Positions 27,701-34,959 of a DNA stretch of 64,000 nt are shown here, piece by piece (position 1 is the stretch's first letter; each line of letters starts with the position of its first letter). The stretch is taken from positions 1-64,000 of the forward strand of contig CAILVF010000014.1 of the NCBI GenBank assembly GCA_903837605.1, written 5' to 3'. The translations under genes were made by a program, and so were the position numbers. The notes below the pieces were generated by a model that ran no database searches, was not told the origin of the DNA, and saw nothing but the letters and a program-made list of their open reading frames with translations. This DNA comes from an uncultured Bacteroidales bacterium (GTDB taxonomy: Bacteria > Bacteroidota > Bacteroidia > Bacteroidales > FEN-979).

Positions 27701-28425
27701 TTCCGGGTATTACAAACGGTTCCAGGGCGGCATGGATGAACTTTTATCATTACCAGTCCATTAATAAAAGGGATCAGCTGATAAGCCCCCCTATAATGAT
27801 GCCTGCCACCCTCCCGATCGAACTCTCTTTCCGTCATGCTTATGCCCAGAGGCTCTCCTTAAAGGATTCCCTGATCGTAAAGATCTCGGAGGACTGCGGA
27901 CAAACATGGCAAAGGCTGCTCTCGCTGGGACCCGACGGCACACCTTCGCAATTTGTAACTGCCATGCCTTCCAGTACTTCATTTGCGCCACAGGGTTCCA
28001 ATGAATGGTGCAGCGGGTCTTACGGGGTCAATTGTTATTATGTCAACCTCCAGGATTATGTCGGAAAACCTGATGTCAGGCTGATGTTCGAAGCCTTTAA
28101 CAAGAACGGCAATAATCTTTACCTCTCGGATATTACCGTGCAGGGCGAGGTTGGCATTCCGGGAAATGTTCTTGAGCTCGAAGGGGTCTCAATATATCCC
28201 AACCCTTCCCACGGGATGTTCACCCTGGAGTGCAAACAATGCAGGGATGCCCAGGCTCTCAGCGTGGTTTCAGCTGACGGGATCGAGGTATTCTCAAAAC
28301 AAATCCCCGAGAGCAGGCAGTCGATGAAAGAGATACTCGACCTCAGTGGTCTTGCAAAAGGGATCTATTTTATCCGCCTCACTTGCAATAGTAATACCCG
28401 CATGGGGAAACTGGTCATTAATTAG
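24763..28425 (+). CDS. Secreted sortilin/BNR-propeller protein with PKD domains and T9SS sorting signal
   Basis: The 1220-residue protein has a signal peptide (about 1-23), then a long VPS10/BNR-like beta-propeller region (about 100-770) with repeated SxDGGxxW-type blades (KSTDGGHTWVPS, RSVNGGASWTT, KSVDGGANWTI). This is followed by two PKD domains (about 776-856 and 860-946), a jelly-roll/MAM-like region (about 950-1130) and a type A T9SS C-terminal domain (about 1140-1220; SIYPNPSHGMFTLE, GLAKGIYFIRL, GKLVIN). It is probably exported through Sec and T9SS and anchored or released at the surface. Propellers of this type occur in glycosidases and adhesins; no catalytic motif was identified, so the substrate is unknown. 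Confidence 0.9.
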   Translation: MKKTFLLFLLVLALGKPAFVVSQSLQHDTATYPYWIDMMRDPNANFFKTQRAFNIYWKDRKITKGCGWKSFKRWEYMMQSRVNQDGSKPAPDATYNAYNAFNQAKHSQTGNWVSLGPSTIPSPGPAGYLGLGRLNTIAFHPTDPNKLYVGAPSGGFWYTVNGGLNWYTTTDTIPTLGVSAIIVDYSNPATILIGSGDRDHGDAPGLGVYKSTDGGHTWVPSSTGMGNCTVGNMIQHPANPLIILAATSSAVFRSVNGGASWTTSRTGNFNDIKFKPGDPNIVYAVSGTNFYRSADNGVSFTEITSGIVSGQRSVIAVSAANPNYVYILNSNVASGFQGLYRSVDAGLNFTTRSTDPNILDWSCIGSDTGGQGWYDLALAVNPANAEMVYVGGVNVWKSVDGGANWTINSHWYGGCSVPSVHADCHLLAYSTVNGNLYACNDGGLFGTANGGTSWQYYTETMTIGQIYKLGVAQTVKNKVINGFQDNGTYTYNSGGWVATGGGDGMECAIDFTNAAYTYHTSYYGDIFRKYNNNSETHIAGNGVNGINESGAWVTPFILSKSNHRRMFVGYKNIWRAENVLATNISFVKISNNLAGSNGNDLAVLEQSAADSNILYAARSDNKLFRSDNCLSSNPVWTNITSFLPASLTATSLATHPTDPNIIYMTSGTKVYKSINKGTSWTNISGNLPAVHISSIVYYKNANEGLYVGTDAGVYYKDAFTNVWISFSKGLPVNGLITELEIYYDNDSVSKDAIYACSFGRGLWGSDIYHSPVTVDFQASQTTIPTGCLINFSDLSGGVPTYWTWTFQGGTPATSNEKNPSNISYSTPGIYSVKLKCWNEFSQDSITKTDYISVSGTLLPAVDFKSDKQAVCLGDTVIFTDLTKNCPNAWAWQFTPDAVTYVNGTNSFDQNPQVVFNNPGPYDVKLSAANSNGQSSTNKISYIFNGGYSIPFIENFSGGFAQHNWTIVNPENDITWDTITVPGITNGSRAAWMNFYHYQSINKRDQLISPPIMMPATLPIELSFRHAYAQRLSLKDSLIVKISEDCGQTWQRLLSLGPDGTPSQFVTAMPSSTSFAPQGSNEWCSGSYGVNCYYVNLQDYVGKPDVRLMFEAFNKNGNNLYLSDITVQGEVGIPGNVLELEGVSIYPNPSHGMFTLECKQCRDAQALSVVSADGIEVFSKQIPESRQSMKEILDLSGLAKGIYFIRLTCNSNTRMGKLVIN

Positions 28426-28453
28426 TTAACGGAGAGAATTTCCCTTTGTGAAC

Positions 28454-29158
28454 ATGGTCCTGTTTTTCAGTAATACCATCGATGACAATTTGATCAGGCT
28501 TGATGAGGATGAGTCGAGGCATTGTATCAGGGTGCTGAGGCTGGGGAAAAACGATAATATACATATTACCGACGGGAAAGGGAATCTTTACGAGGCATGC
28601 ATTTCCGACACTGCTTCGGGAAAAGTAACCGCCTCAATTTTAAAAACGATAGCCAGCCCATCCCCGGGAGGTTTCAGCCTGCATGTAGCGATCGCACCCA
28701 CGAAAAACTCCGAACGGCTTGAATGGTTTCTCGAGAAATCAACCGAAATAGGCATAACCGAGATAACACCCGTTTTCTGCACCCATTCAGAACGCAACAG
28801 GGTCAACCACGACAGGTTGAACAAGATCCTTATTTCAGCGGTAAAGCAATCGCTTAAAACACGGCTTCCCCGCCTGAATGAGGCTGTGGCGTTTAAAGAC
28901 CTTGTGTCAAGGCCGTTTCAGGGCATCAAGCTCATTGCCAGTTGCCTCAGCGGGAATGAACTGGAAATACAGCAGGCTTATATAAAAGGCAGTGATGTGG
29001 TCGTTCTTATCGGGCCCGAAGGCGATTTCTCGGAAATTGAAATCGAAACTGCCATCAATGCAGGGTTTGTTCCTGTAAGCCTGGGCGAAAGCAGGCTCAG
29101 GACTGAAACCGCAGGTGTTTATGTAACCGCGGTTGTAAATCTTCTTAACAGGATGTAA
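28454..29158 (+). CDS. rsmE: 16S rRNA (uracil-1498-N3)-methyltransferase
   Basis: RsmE is a SPOUT-class methyltransferase that modifies U1498 of 16S rRNA. The 234-residue protein has the N-terminal PUA-like domain (DEDESRHCIRVLRLGKND), AIAPTKNSERLEWFLEKSTE and the knot motif IGPEGDFSEIE with SLGESRLRTETAG at the C-terminus. ATG 28454 is preferred over the in-frame GTG at 28448. It starts shortly after the T9SS protein and leads into the DUF4159 gene. Confidence 0.95.
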   Translation: MVLFFSNTIDDNLIRLDEDESRHCIRVLRLGKNDNIHITDGKGNLYEACISDTASGKVTASILKTIASPSPGGFSLHVAIAPTKNSERLEWFLEKSTEIGITEITPVFCTHSERNRVNHDRLNKILISAVKQSLKTRLPRLNEAVAFKDLVSRPFQGIKLIASCLSGNELEIQQAYIKGSDVVVLIGPEGDFSEIEIETAINAGFVPVSLGESRLRTETAGVYVTAVVNLLNRM

Positions 29159-29168
29159 GTAATATTTC

Positions 29169-29849
29169 ATGCCGGAATTAATGATAAAAAATACCTGGTT
29201 TAAAATCCTTCTTCTGTGCATGCTTGCACTGCCTTGTACATCTTTTTCACCTGCATCTTACCAGATAGGTCTGTTAAAATACAACGGTGGGGGCGACTGG
29301 TATGCCAATCCGACATCTCTCCCCAACCTAGTTAAATTCGCGAATAAAAACCTCGGGACAGGCATAAGTGAAGAGATTGCAACAGTTGAGGCAGGGAACC
29401 CTGAAATAATGAACTACCCGTTTATTCATATGACAGGTCATGGAAATGTGGTTTTCTCAGAGCAGGAAGCCCGGAACCTGAGGAAATACCTTATGGCCGG
29501 GGGATTTTTACATATCGATGACAATTACGGGCTTGATAAGTATATCAGGCCTCAGTTAAAATTGATTTTCCCCGAACTCGAACTTATAGAATTGCCCTTC
29601 TCCCACCCCGTTTATCATCAGAAGTACGATTTTCCAAACGGATTGCCCAAAATTCATGAGCATGACGGCAAACCTCCCCAGGGTTTTGGACTGATATGGG
29701 AAGGAAGGCTGGTCGTGTTTTATTCCTATGAATGTGACCTGGGCGACGGCTGGGAAGACCCTGACGTGCACCATGACAGTGAACCCACAAGGCTTAAAGC
29801 CCTGCAAATGGGTAGCAATCTCCTCAAATATGCTTTCACGCTTAAATGA
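29169..29849 (+). CDS. Exported DUF4159 protein
   Basis: The 226-residue protein has a signal peptide and the DUF4159 pattern: LLKYNGGGDWYANPTSLPNL, PFIHMTGHGNVVFSEQE, LRKYLMAGGFLHIDDNYG and HPVYH. The domain resembles a glutamine-amidotransferase-like fold and often accompanies DUF58/BatA-type gene sets in other genomes; its function is unknown. A start at 29181 (MIKNTWFKILL) is equally possible and gives a tidier signal peptide. It follows rsmE by 10 bp, likely in the same transcript. Confidence 0.85.
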   Translation: MPELMIKNTWFKILLLCMLALPCTSFSPASYQIGLLKYNGGGDWYANPTSLPNLVKFANKNLGTGISEEIATVEAGNPEIMNYPFIHMTGHGNVVFSEQEARNLRKYLMAGGFLHIDDNYGLDKYIRPQLKLIFPELELIELPFSHPVYHQKYDFPNGLPKIHEHDGKPPQGFGLIWEGRLVVFYSYECDLGDGWEDPDVHHDSEPTRLKALQMGSNLLKYAFTLK

Positions 29850-29859
29850 ACCTTTTTCA

Positions 29860-29867
29860 TACCTTTG
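29860..29867 (+). promoter_or_regulatory. Promoter -7 element for the Hdr-like operon
   Basis: TACCTTTG lies only 7 bp before the ATG at 29875, so a transcript from it would be almost leaderless. The -33 region is weak. Confidence 0.4.
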
Positions 29868-29874
29868 TTAATAT

Positions 29875-30588
29875 ATGGGTGCACTTTATGAAAAACTCCG
29901 GCAGGATATCCGTTTCGTGGAAGGCCTGACAGCCTGTCTCAACTGCGGAACCTGCACTGCCATTTGTCCGGCGGCTGAGTTTTACAATTACCAGCCCCGT
30001 AAACTGGTCGACATCCTGCAGACAAGGGATGATGAGAAGCTAATGGAGCTGTTGAAAAGCGATACCATATGGTATTGCGGGGAATGTATGTCGTGCGTGA
30101 CAAGATGCCCCAGGAATAACGCCCCGGGCTTGCTGATTACGGCCCTGCGATCCCTTTCCCAGGAATTGGGATATTTTGTAGAATCTGAAAAAGGCCGTCA
30201 GCAGCTTGCCATTAAAAGGACTGTCGGTCATTGGATACTGAGGTACGGCTATTGCCTGTATCCCTCCCAGATCACGCCAGAAAACCACCCTGAACAGGGG
30301 CCTGTTTGGGAATGGGAATTTCAAAACATAGAAAAAGTCATGGAAAGGCTGGGAGCAAATTATCAAAAGGCGGGCCCCGGTGTTCTGAGGGCTATACCGC
30401 AGGAAGACCTGGATGAAATCAAAAAGATCTTTGACGAAACCGGGGGCACGGCAAGGTTTGAAAAAATTGAAGATTTCTCAAAGCAAAAAGCAGAGGAAAT
30501 GGGTATCCAGCTTGACGACGGCCTTCAAAACGATTACATCAAACACATATATACAGCAGTAAACAAGGACCATACGACGGAATCATGA
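29875..30588 (+). CDS. Heterodisulfide reductase subunit C-like iron-sulfur protein
   Basis: The 237-residue protein has two 4Fe-4S motifs (CLNCGTCTAICP near 22-33 and CGECMSCVTRCP near 67-78) as in HdrC, then an extended helical C-terminal part of about 150 residues not found in short HdrC. In Hdr complexes this subunit relays electrons between HdrA flavin and the HdrB cysteine-rich clusters. It is the first gene of a five-gene operon and overlaps the HdrB-like gene by 4 bp. Confidence 0.9.
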   Translation: MGALYEKLRQDIRFVEGLTACLNCGTCTAICPAAEFYNYQPRKLVDILQTRDDEKLMELLKSDTIWYCGECMSCVTRCPRNNAPGLLITALRSLSQELGYFVESEKGRQQLAIKRTVGHWILRYGYCLYPSQITPENHPEQGPVWEWEFQNIEKVMERLGANYQKAGPGVLRAIPQEDLDEIKKIFDETGGTARFEKIEDFSKQKAEEMGIQLDDGLQNDYIKHIYTAVNKDHTTES

Positions 30589-31652
30589 AGCCCGAAGGAA
30601 AACGCCAGATCTGGGATGAATACCAGAAAGATATAGCCGACGATAATTACTTTTACGTCAGGAGCTGTGTGAGGCAGAATTTCTTCCCGGGAGCTGAAAA
30701 AACTTTCTTACGCTACATGAAGCAACTGGGAAGGAATGTTTTCGAGAACCCTTCCCATACCACTTGTTCGGGGATCGGCTACCATTCCGATATTGTCCCG
30801 TTTGAAACAGCCATGACGATGGTAGCCCGGCAGTTTGCCCTGATGACCGAAGCCGGTTATGAGAATTTTGTCACATCCTGCATCACCAGTTTCGGGCTGT
30901 ATACCGAAATACTGGAAACCTGGGAGCATTTCCCCAAGGTTGAAGAACAAACAAGGGTTCACCTGAGAAATGCCACAGGCCGTGAATTTCTCAAACCTAA
31001 AAACCTTGCCCATGCCAGCGATGTTACCTTTAAACTAAGAAAGGAAATAGCCGATGCAGGCAGGTACCGCCTTGTCAACCAGGATACGGGCGAACCCATA
31101 CGCGTAGTTGAACATATAGGCTGCCATTATTCAAGGATGTTCCCGAACAAAGGCGTGGGTGGAGCCGAATACCCTTATGTGCTTGTCGGAATGATTGAAG
31201 AATGGGGCGGAGAAGTCATTGACTACCCCGAACGCAGACATTGCTGCGGTTTCGGGTTCAGGCAATACCTGGTCAAAGCAAACAGGGGCTATTCCGTTTC
31301 CGCATCAAAAAAGAAATTCGACTCAATGAAGCCCTATAAACCGGAACTCATCCTGACCAATTGCCCGGGCTGCCCGATGTTCCTTGACCGGTGGCAGTAT
31401 GCAATCTCTGAAATGGAAGGAACCACTTATGGGGAGAACGGACAGGGAATCCCTGTCATGACCTACGAGGAACTCGCAGGGCTTATCCTGGGTTATGACC
31501 CCTGGGACCTGGGCCTTCAGGTTCACCAGGTGCCTGTTGAACCCCTGCTTGAAAAAATGGGAATTCCATATGATCCCGAAAAGAAATTTCTCGATATAGA
31601 CGGGAACTTCATCGGGAAACCCAAATCACCCTCCTTCCTGAAATTTTATTAA
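30585..31652 (+). CDS. Heterodisulfide reductase subunit B-like protein
   Basis: The 355-residue protein has the Cys-rich CCG-domain pattern. The first half carries CSGIGYHSD and TSCITSFG, and the second IGCHYSRMFP, RHCCGFGFR and TNCPGCPMFLDRW. In HdrB such motifs bind the non-cubane 4Fe-4S clusters that cleave a disulfide. The first domain seems to have lost the full CCG arrangement, while the second is intact. Its native substrate is unknown because Bacteroidota lack CoM-S-S-CoB. It overlaps the preceding gene (ATGA) and ends one base before the HdrA-like gene. Confidence 0.88.
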   Translation: MKPEGKRQIWDEYQKDIADDNYFYVRSCVRQNFFPGAEKTFLRYMKQLGRNVFENPSHTTCSGIGYHSDIVPFETAMTMVARQFALMTEAGYENFVTSCITSFGLYTEILETWEHFPKVEEQTRVHLRNATGREFLKPKNLAHASDVTFKLRKEIADAGRYRLVNQDTGEPIRVVEHIGCHYSRMFPNKGVGGAEYPYVLVGMIEEWGGEVIDYPERRHCCGFGFRQYLVKANRGYSVSASKKKFDSMKPYKPELILTNCPGCPMFLDRWQYAISEMEGTTYGENGQGIPVMTYEELAGLILGYDPWDLGLQVHQVPVEPLLEKMGIPYDPEKKFLDIDGNFIGKPKSPSFLKFY

Positions 31653-31653
31653 A

Positions 31654-32787
31654 ATGGACAACACCGTAATCGTTATCGGAGGCGGCATTTCAGGTCTGAC
31701 AGCAGCCGGCATGCTTGCCCAACAAGGTTTGGATGTCACATTGCTGGAGAAAGAAAATGAAACAGGGGGCCACCTGGCCCGCTGGGACCGCCTGTTCCCC
31801 GACCGTAAAAAAGCATCCGAAGTCCTTGACTTTGCAATGGAAGGATTGAACAAGGTTAAAATTGTAACCGGGGTGGCCATTACCGGCATCAGCAGGCAAG
31901 ACCATGAATTCACAGTGAGCACCAATTTAAGGGATTCGGGATACGGGATGCAGGATGCAGGATACCAGTCCCCAGTCCCCAGTCCCCAGTCCCCAGTCCC
32001 CAGTACCCAGTCCCCAGTACCCAGTCCCCAGTCCCAATACACTGCTTCAGCCCTGTTGGTTGCAACCGGTTTTGACCTGTTCGAAGCGAGAAAGAAAGAG
32101 GAATACGGGTACGGTATCTATAACAACGTGATCACATCCGCTGACCTTGAAGAACAGTTTAAATCGGGCAGGAAGGTATTAACGTCCGAAGGCAAAACTC
32201 CGGGACGTATAGGATTCATCCATTGCGTCGGTTCCAGGGACGAAAAAGTCGGGAACCTTTATTGCTCAAAGATATGCTGTGTGACCGGCGTTAAACAGGC
32301 CATCGAACTTAAGGAAATGTTCCCTGAATCGGAGGTTTTCAATTTTTATATGGACCTGCGGATGTTCGACCGCCATTTTGAAGAACTTTATTATGAAGCC
32401 CAGCAGAAATGGGGGGTCAGCTTTATCAGGGGACGTCTCTCGGAATGTTCTGAGAATCCTGACGGTTCAATTATTCTGAAAACTGAAGATACGCTTACAG
32501 GCAAGCCTCTTAAAATGACCGTTGACCTCCTGGTTCTCCTTAGCGGTTTTGTTCCTTCGGGAGGGACCCGGGGAATTTCAAAAATGCTGGGCCTTCAGGA
32601 AGGGACCGATGGGTTTATCAATTCGGCCGACCAGCATTCGCAGAATAATTTAAGCGGGATAGAAGGTGTTTTCCTTGCCGGGGCGATCAAAGGCCCGATC
32701 TCGGTGAGCGAATCTGTTGCCGACGCCAGGGCTGCTGCCGCCCAGATTGCCTGTTATTTAAGCTCATTTAAAGTAACCAATGATTGA
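31654..32787 (+). CDS. HdrA-like FAD protein with an in-frame heptamer-repeat insert
   Basis: The 377-residue protein has an N-terminal FAD-binding Rossmann motif (IVIGGGISGLTAAGMLAQQG), the ETGGHLARW segment, ATGFDLFEARKKEEYGYG and the HdrA 4Fe-4S cysteines in GFIHCVGSRDE and YCSKICCVTG. It probably collects electrons at a flavin and passes them to the HdrC/HdrB-like subunits. Residues about 93-127 are encoded by 15 tandem heptamers (31931-32035). The insert is 105 bp, so frame is kept, and gives repeats of QSPVPSP. It lies where full-length HdrA has its inserted ferredoxin region before the ATGF motif. The stop overlaps the next gene by 8 bp. Confidence 0.9.
   Translation: MDNTVIVIGGGISGLTAAGMLAQQGLDVTLLEKENETGGHLARWDRLFPDRKKASEVLDFAMEGLNKVKIVTGVAITGISRQDHEFTVSTNLRDSGYGMQDAGYQSPVPSPQSPVPSTQSPVPSPQSQYTASALLVATGFDLFEARKKEEYGYGIYNNVITSADLEEQFKSGRKVLTSEGKTPGRIGFIHCVGSRDEKVGNLYCSKICCVTGVKQAIELKEMFPESEVFNFYMDLRMFDRHFEELYYEAQQKWGVSFIRGRLSECSENPDGSIILKTEDTLTGKPLKMTVDLLVLLSGFVPSGGTRGISKMLGLQEGTDGFINSADQHSQNNLSGIEGVFLAGAIKGPISVSESVADARAAAAQIACYLSSFKVTND
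31931..32035 (+). repeat. 15 tandem heptamers inside the HdrA-like gene
   Basis: Five units of GGGATNC/AGGATRC type (31931-31965) are followed directly by ten units of CAGTCCC or CAGTACC (31966-32035). The total of 105 bp equals 35 codons. Both unit classes also occur in spacers elsewhere in the window. Confidence 0.95.
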
Positions 32788-33112
32788 TTTCGGGTATACC
32801 CTTACAAGGGACAGGCAGCTTGATTACGACCGCGGGGACTTCCGCTACCTGAAGCTGGTGAAGTCACTTGAGCCTTCCATGGATCTGTGCATAGGCTGCG
32901 GAAGCTGCACCGCAACCTGCTCTGCTGCCGGGTTTACGAATTTCAATATACGCAGGCTCCATACCGTTATCCGCAGGGGGGATCCCGAATCGATCAAAGC
33001 CGAATTAAAAAAATGCATGTTCTGCGGAAAATGCCAGCTGGTATGCCCGCGGGGAGTGAACCTTAGAAACCTGATCCTGGCGATGAACCGGGCTATTGAA
33101 ATACTGGGATGA
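32780..33112 (+). CDS. Small HdrC-like 4Fe-4S protein
   Basis: A 110-residue protein with two 4Fe-4S motifs, CIGCGSCTATCSAAG (about 32-46) and CMFCGKCQLVCPRG (about 78-91), as in HdrC and the N-terminal part of QmoC. It is the second HdrC-like subunit of the operon and probably links the HdrA-like flavoprotein to the membrane subunit downstream. It overlaps its neighbours on both sides (8 bp and 4 bp). Confidence 0.9.
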   Translation: MIDFGYTLTRDRQLDYDRGDFRYLKLVKSLEPSMDLCIGCGSCTATCSAAGFTNFNIRRLHTVIRRGDPESIKAELKKCMFCGKCQLVCPRGVNLRNLILAMNRAIEILG

Positions 33113-34959
33113 TAAAATTCAATTTATTCGTTCTCCCTTTCAGCCTTGGACTGATTTACATAGTCACCAGCATCGTCATGCATTATTACAGGTGGATCAA
33201 GGCATTGCCTGCAGTTGATAAAGTGAAACTTTCAGCCGGGATCCGCACACCTTCAAAAGTGCTGGCCTCCCTGAAAGAAATATTTCTCGAGGGACTGATC
33301 CACCGCAAGCTCTGGAAACGGAATCCGCTGTTGGGATATATGCATATGAGCTTTGCCTTCGGATGGTTCCTGCTTATTGTCATGGGGAACCTTGAATCGA
33401 GGGTCTACCACGGGGCCTATATCAATGCTCCATACTATCCGATTTTCCTGAAATTTTTCATTCACGACCGCCTTGTGCTGTTCTTTGAGATCTTCACGGT
33501 TCCGGCATTCTTCCGTTTTATCATGGACTTCCTGTTGCTGTTTGTTTTGAGCGGGCTGGTGCTTGCCTGGATTAAAAGGAAGCAATCGAAATGGTTTGGG
33601 ATGAAGCAAACGACCATGCACAACTTTTTCGACCGGGTTGCCTTGTCGTGCCTGTGGCTGATCTTTCCCATGCGGCTCCTGGCCGAAAGCTACACAGCAG
33701 GGTACTTCCATGGAGGTGGAGGCTTCCTCACCCAGAACCTGGGCAACTTACTGGTCATGATCACACCCGGGCCGGCCGAGCTAATCGCCTATTTTTTCTG
33801 GTGGACCTACTCGCTCGTCCTTGGACTTTTCTTTATCATGATGCCCTATTCAAGGTATATGCATATCCCATCGGAACTGCTCCTTATCGTTTTCAGGCAT
33901 TGCGGCATACAACCCAGAAAATGGGGATCGAGCTTTTCCGACCTGGAAGTCCGCTCCTGCTCCCGCTGCGGGGTATGCATTGATGCCTGCCAGCTTAACT
34001 TTGCGGCAGGGATCAATACCATCCAGGCAGTTTACCTTATCCGCTCCCAAAGAGAACAGTACATCCCCGAAAATATCGCTCAAACCTGCATGCTCTGCGG
34101 ACGTTGCCAGGAAGCCTGCCCTGTAGGCATTAAAATAGATTCCTTAAGGCTCATCAAACGCAGGGAGATCGGATCAGGCCAGGTATCGGACTTTTCCTAT
34201 CTCACAAACCCGCATCCCGGCTTTGCCGATGTTGTTTATTTTGCCGGTTGCATGTCGCAGCTCACCCCTTCCATCCCAATTGCCATGGAAGGGATATTTA
34301 AAGAGGCAGGTATAAATTACCTCTTCATTGACCGCAACGGAAGCATCTGCTGCGGCAGGCCTTTGATGCTTGCCGGCAAGGACAAGCAGGCCAATGAACT
34401 GATTGAATTCAATAAAACCCTGATCCGGCAAACAAGGGCAAAACTGCTGGTTACCTCCTGCCCCATCTGCTACAAGGTTTTCAGGGAGGAATATAACCTT
34501 CCGATAAGGATACAGCACCATTCCCAATATCTTCTTGAGCTTGTAAAAGATGGCAAAATCGCTTTGCAGAGCCAGCACCGCAGAGTAGTTTACCATGATC
34601 CCTGCGACCTTGGAAGGGGGGGTAATATCTATCAGGCCCCAAGAGAACTTCTGGGAAAGATATCCGACCTCGAACCCGTGGAGAAAGATCGTACTAATGC
34701 TTTATGCTGCGGCGGCAGCCTCGCATTGATGGGCACGTCCATGCGCACGAAAGATGAAGTTACCCTGGATGCATTGGAGTCCCTGTTGGCCGGCGATCCG
34801 GATATCCTGGTAACAGCCTGCCCTTTATGTAAAAAGACTTTCTCGAAACTGTCGAAGACCGAAGTGAGGGATATAGCCGAACTCGTATATGATGCAATCC
34901 CCTCCAGGAAAACCAGGATTGCCGGTACTGTGAAAGACCCTGAAGTTGTTATTTCCTGA
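33109..34959 (+). CDS. Membrane-bound HdrD/HdrE-like iron-sulfur protein
   Basis: The 616-residue protein has a membrane domain of about five to six helices (to about 260) with several His residues that could bind haem b as in HdrE/NarI-type subunits. Two 4Fe-4S motifs follow ([12 protein letters not shown] and [12 protein letters not shown]), then two CCG domains ([52 protein letters not shown]). It resembles an HdrE-HdrD fusion and would connect the soluble Hdr-like subunits to the quinone pool. It ends the operon and runs 11 bp into the 3' end of the convergent valS. Confidence 0.88.
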   Translation: MIKFNLFVLPFSLGLIYIVTSIVMHYYRWIKALPAVDKVKLSAGIRTPSKVLASLKEIFLEGLIHRKLWKRNPLLGYMHMSFAFGWFLLIVMGNLESRVYHGAYINAPYYPIFLKFFIHDRLVLFFEIFTVPAFFRFIMDFLLLFVLSGLVLAWIKRKQSKWFGMKQTTMHNFFDRVALSCLWLIFPMRLLAESYTAGYFHGGGGFLTQNLGNLLVMITPGPAELIAYFFWWTYSLVLGLFFIMMPYSRYMHIPSELLLIVFRHCGIQPRKWGSSFSDLEVRSCSRCGVCIDACQLNFAAGINTIQAVYLIRSQREQYIPENIAQTCMLCGRCQEACPVGIKIDSLRLIKRREIGSGQVSDFSYLTNPHPGFADVVYFAGCMSQLTPSIPIAMEGIFKEAGINYLFIDRNGSICCGRPLMLAGKDKQANELIEFNKTLIRQTRAKLLVTSCPICYKVFREEYNLPIRIQHHSQYLLELVKDGKIALQSQHRRVVYHDPCDLGRGGNIYQAPRELLGKISDLEPVEKDRTNALCCGGSLALMGTSMRTKDEVTLDALESLLAGDPDILVTACPLCKKTFSKLSKTEVRDIAELVYDAIPSRKTRIAGTVKDPEVVIS

